Positions 10,097 to 11,870 of a DNA stretch of 11,870 bases are shown piece by piece; the first letter of the stretch is position 1, and the number at the start of each line of letters is the position of its first letter. The notes under the pieces were generated by a model that searched no databases, had not been told where the DNA came from, and worked only from the letters and a program-made list of their open reading frames with translations. Source of the stretch: Spirochaetales bacterium (GTDB taxonomy: Bacteria > Spirochaetota > Spirochaetia > DSM-16054 > Sediminispirochaetaceae); assembly GCA_021767325.1 (NCBI GenBank), contig JAASTM010000023.1:1-11870 (forward strand), in the 5' to 3' direction. The position numbers were made by a program, and so were the translations under genes.

Positions 10097-11458
10097 ATGA
10101 AACTGATAGTCGGCCACACGAACATGGATCTCGATTGCTTAGGATCGATGGTGTTGGCCAAGTACCTCTATCCCGACCATGTGCTGGTAAAGAGCCGGCT
10201 CGTTCATCCGGTCGCCAAGAATCTGCAGAATCTGTATCAGAACCAGCTCAATTTTCTCAATCCGAAGGATCTGAAAGATGAACATATCGAAAGGATGGTA
10301 ATCGTAGATACGCGTACTTTCGGCCGGGTCAAAGAGTATTTTCAGTTCATCGGGAACGACGATATCGAATATGAAATCTATGATCATCATCCGAACGATG
10401 AGGTGAGTTTTCAGAATGCGAAACTGCATGCCCTGGCCTGCGGGGCAAACACTACCCAGCTCGGCTGGGAACTCATGCAGCGTGGTGTGCAGATCACTCC
10501 GGAGGACGCCACCATCGCACTTACCGGAATCTATGCCGACACCGGTAATTTTACCCACGAAAATGTGGTTCAGGCAGATTTCGATGTGGCGGGGTTCCTC
10601 CTGAAATCGGGGGCCTCGCTGAAGCTGGTTAAAACCTTTCTCAAGCCTCTGACCGACAAATATCAGATTACCCTTTTCCATGAGCTTCTCAACCGGCTGG
10701 AGTATCGGACTATTCACGGACATCAGGTCATCACAAGTTACTGGGAGATAGAAACCGAAGCCGAGGGCATAGGGGCGGTCGTCGAGAAGGTATTCGAGGT
10801 CGAGAATCAGGATGTGTATTTCGGGGTGTTCCACTTTTCCCGGAAGAAAAAGACCCTCATTATTGCCAGAAATCAGAAAGACAATATCCACCTCAATGAA
10901 ATACTAAAAGATTTCGGGGGCGGCGGCCATGAAAAGGCGGCCTCAGCCACCGTGAAAAACGAAAACGGAAAGGCTGTGTACGGCAATCTGCTTATGTACC
11001 TGGATAAGATTCTTGCTCCGGCGGTAACGGCGGCCGAAATCATGAGCCGTCCGGTCAAGGTAATCCATCAATCGGCAAGTCTGCTGGAGGCTTCGAAATA
11101 TATGGAGGAGATCAGTCATACCGGCTTGCCGGTTGTCGACACCGATAAGCACTTAGTAGGGTTTCTGACCCTGCGTGATATCATGAAGGGCCGGCGGGCA
11201 GACCAAATGCACGCTCCGGTAAAGGGCTATATGAGCACACGGCTGATCACCGCTCCGCCAGATGTCACTATCCGGCAGATAGAGGAGCTTCTGTTCGGTA
11301 ATAACATCGGCCACCTGCCGATTGTATCCGATGAAAGGATAGTCGGCATCGTTACCCGCGCCGACTATCTGAATTACCGTAAAACCGAAAAGAAGAAGCG
11401 CCAGGCAGCTCTGCAGGACATGGGCCTGGAAATCAAAGAACCGGTGGGCTCCTATTAG
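10097..11458 (+). CDS. DHH/DHHA1-family phosphoesterase with two C-terminal CBS domains
   Basis: The protein has 453 residues from ATG 10097. DHH phosphoesterases are metal-dependent enzymes that cut nucleic-acid ends, nanoRNA, cyclic dinucleotides or pyrophosphate. Motif I is GHTNMDLDCLGS (His7, Asp11, Asp13), motif II is VIVDTR (Asp71), motif III is DHHP (96-99) and motif IV is GIYADTGNF (Asp148), so the likely metal ligands are complete. DHHA1 ends in GGGGHEKAA (His278), the RecJ/NrnA/GdpP-like substrate motif. Two CBS domains follow at about 310-365 and 373-425 and would sense an adenine nucleotide. CBS-type pyrophosphatases instead carry DHHA2 with CBS inserted between the domains, so that function is unlikely. 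The order DHH-DHHA1-CBS-CBS matches the front half of fused A-adding nucleotidyltransferases, but no nucleotidyltransferase domain is present. The substrate is unassigned. It is probably co-transcribed with the acyl-CoA synthetase. Confidence 0.88.
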   Translation: MKLIVGHTNMDLDCLGSMVLAKYLYPDHVLVKSRLVHPVAKNLQNLYQNQLNFLNPKDLKDEHIERMVIVDTRTFGRVKEYFQFIGNDDIEYEIYDHHPNDEVSFQNAKLHALACGANTTQLGWELMQRGVQITPEDATIALTGIYADTGNFTHENVVQADFDVAGFLLKSGASLKLVKTFLKPLTDKYQITLFHELLNRLEYRTIHGHQVITSYWEIETEAEGIGAVVEKVFEVENQDVYFGVFHFSRKKKTLIIARNQKDNIHLNEILKDFGGGGHEKAASATVKNENGKAVYGNLLMYLDKILAPAVTAAEIMSRPVKVIHQSASLLEASKYMEEISHTGLPVVDTDKHLVGFLTLRDIMKGRRADQMHAPVKGYMSTRLITAPPDVTIRQIEELLFGNNIGHLPIVSDERIVGIVTRADYLNYRKTEKKKRQAALQDMGLEIKEPVGSY

Positions 11459-11460
11459 GC

Positions 11461-11870
11461 TCAGTTTACAACAGCATAAACCCGCTCCAGCATATCTAAA
11501 GCGGAGGTCATACCGCTGAGCCCCGGGCTGATCACACCGCTCTGCCCGGCGGCATCCCCATGACCGACCGGCTGTAAGTCGAACTCCCGCTGGCCCCTTA
11601 CCTGCAGCTCTTCGCCCGATTCATCTATCTCGAAGCCTGCCGCATACACAAGTGAGGGCTGCCCGTTCACATTCTCATCCTGTTCGGGATAGTTCGAATT
11701 ATAGTCGAAGGAGGAATTGACCTCCGCCATAATCCGGTACTCACCGGCTGCCAGCGAGAAGCTGCCGGTCCAGGTCTGTGAGTCCTCATCGCCCTTTTTC
11801 GGAGTTGCTCCGGAAACGGTATCGGCGGCTTCATTCGAATTGCGGTCGAGGTCTGCCCGGTGAAAATAGA
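11461..11870 (-). CDS. C-terminal part of a probable exported protein of unknown function, partial
   Basis: The minus-strand frame is open from the right edge to a TGA at 11463-11461, showing 135 residues. Because the frame continues upstream without a stop, the internal ATG at 11730 is not the start. The visible part is rich in Gly, Ser, Asp, Glu and Asn, poor in lysine, and has no Cys or membrane span, which suits a beta-rich periplasmic or surface domain. The recognisable pieces are DTVSGATPKKG, then GEYRIMAEVNSSFDYN, NGQPSLVYAAGFEI and, near the end, LSGMTSALDML. The SGAT...G...Y.(I/L).(A/V)E layout recalls periplasmic DUF2271-type domains, but I cannot confirm that. It converges on the DHH-CBS gene with only 2 bp between the stop codons. 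Confidence 0.75.
   Translation of the reverse strand, partial: YFHRADLDRNSNEAADTVSGATPKKGDEDSQTWTGSFSLAAGEYRIMAEVNSSFDYNSNYPEQDENVNGQPSLVYAAGFEIDESGEELQVRGQREFDLQPVGHGDAAGQSGVISPGLSGMTSALDMLERVYAVVN

Noticed and set aside
10139..10891. 250-codon open frame antisense to the DHH-CBS gene
   Set aside because: The plus strand encodes all DHH motifs here, and the antisense product matches nothing I recognise.
10097..11458. Mn-dependent (CBS-type) inorganic pyrophosphatase
   Set aside because: Those enzymes have a DHHA2 domain and CBS domains inserted between DHH and DHHA2. Here the GGGGHE DHHA1 motif is followed by C-terminal CBS domains.

Overview
The window is ordinary-looking bacterial chromosome: dense genes, short gaps, and GC-rich apart from one AT-rich gap. 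It reads as housekeeping metabolism plus membrane transport. I see no RNA genes, insertion sequences, CRISPR arrays, phage genes or att sites. The organism cannot be fixed from the sequence. Strong AAGGAG-type ribosome binding sites, a bacterial NADPH-type GltBD pair, a FACS-like acyl-CoA synthetase with a TPTNKIKR C-terminus and a stand-alone DHH/DHHA1/CBS protein would suit a free-living spirochaete or similar Gram-negative. That is a low-confidence inference.

Layout. (1) Positions 1-1155, minus strand: a MATE-family multidrug/Na+ efflux transporter whose C-terminus lies off the left edge. (2) Positions 1156-1327: a 172-bp AT-rich divergent control region with a good minus-strand promoter, several overlapping inverted repeats and candidate gltB promoters. 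(3) Positions 1328-7296, plus strand: gltB and gltD, the two subunits of glutamate synthase, separated by 2 bp. Together they convert glutamine plus 2-oxoglutarate to two glutamates, the second half of the GS-GOGAT ammonia assimilation route. (4) Positions 7370-8431: a Ca2+/cation antiporter (CaCA) family membrane protein with a degenerate first alpha repeat. It has no Shine-Dalgarno sequence. A sigma70-like promoter predicts that its mRNA starts only about 5 nt before the ATG, and a perfect 8-bp inverted repeat covers the -10 and start region. (5) Positions 8473-11458: an acyl-CoA synthetase followed after 10 bp by a DHH/DHHA1 phosphoesterase with two CBS domains, probably one operon. A perfect extended -10 (TGaTATAAT) is built from the exchanger's stop codon. 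(6) Positions 11461-11870, minus strand: the C-terminal 135 residues of a probable exported protein, converging tail to tail with the DHH gene with 2 bp between the stop codons.

I did not find a clearly new multi-gene system. The points most worth a second look are the palindromes sitting on promoters in the gltB/MATE gap and before the exchanger, the asymmetric CaCA exchanger, and the DHH-CBS protein. The last looks like the front half of the fused DHH-CBS-nucleotidyltransferase (A-adding) enzymes without the nucleotidyltransferase.
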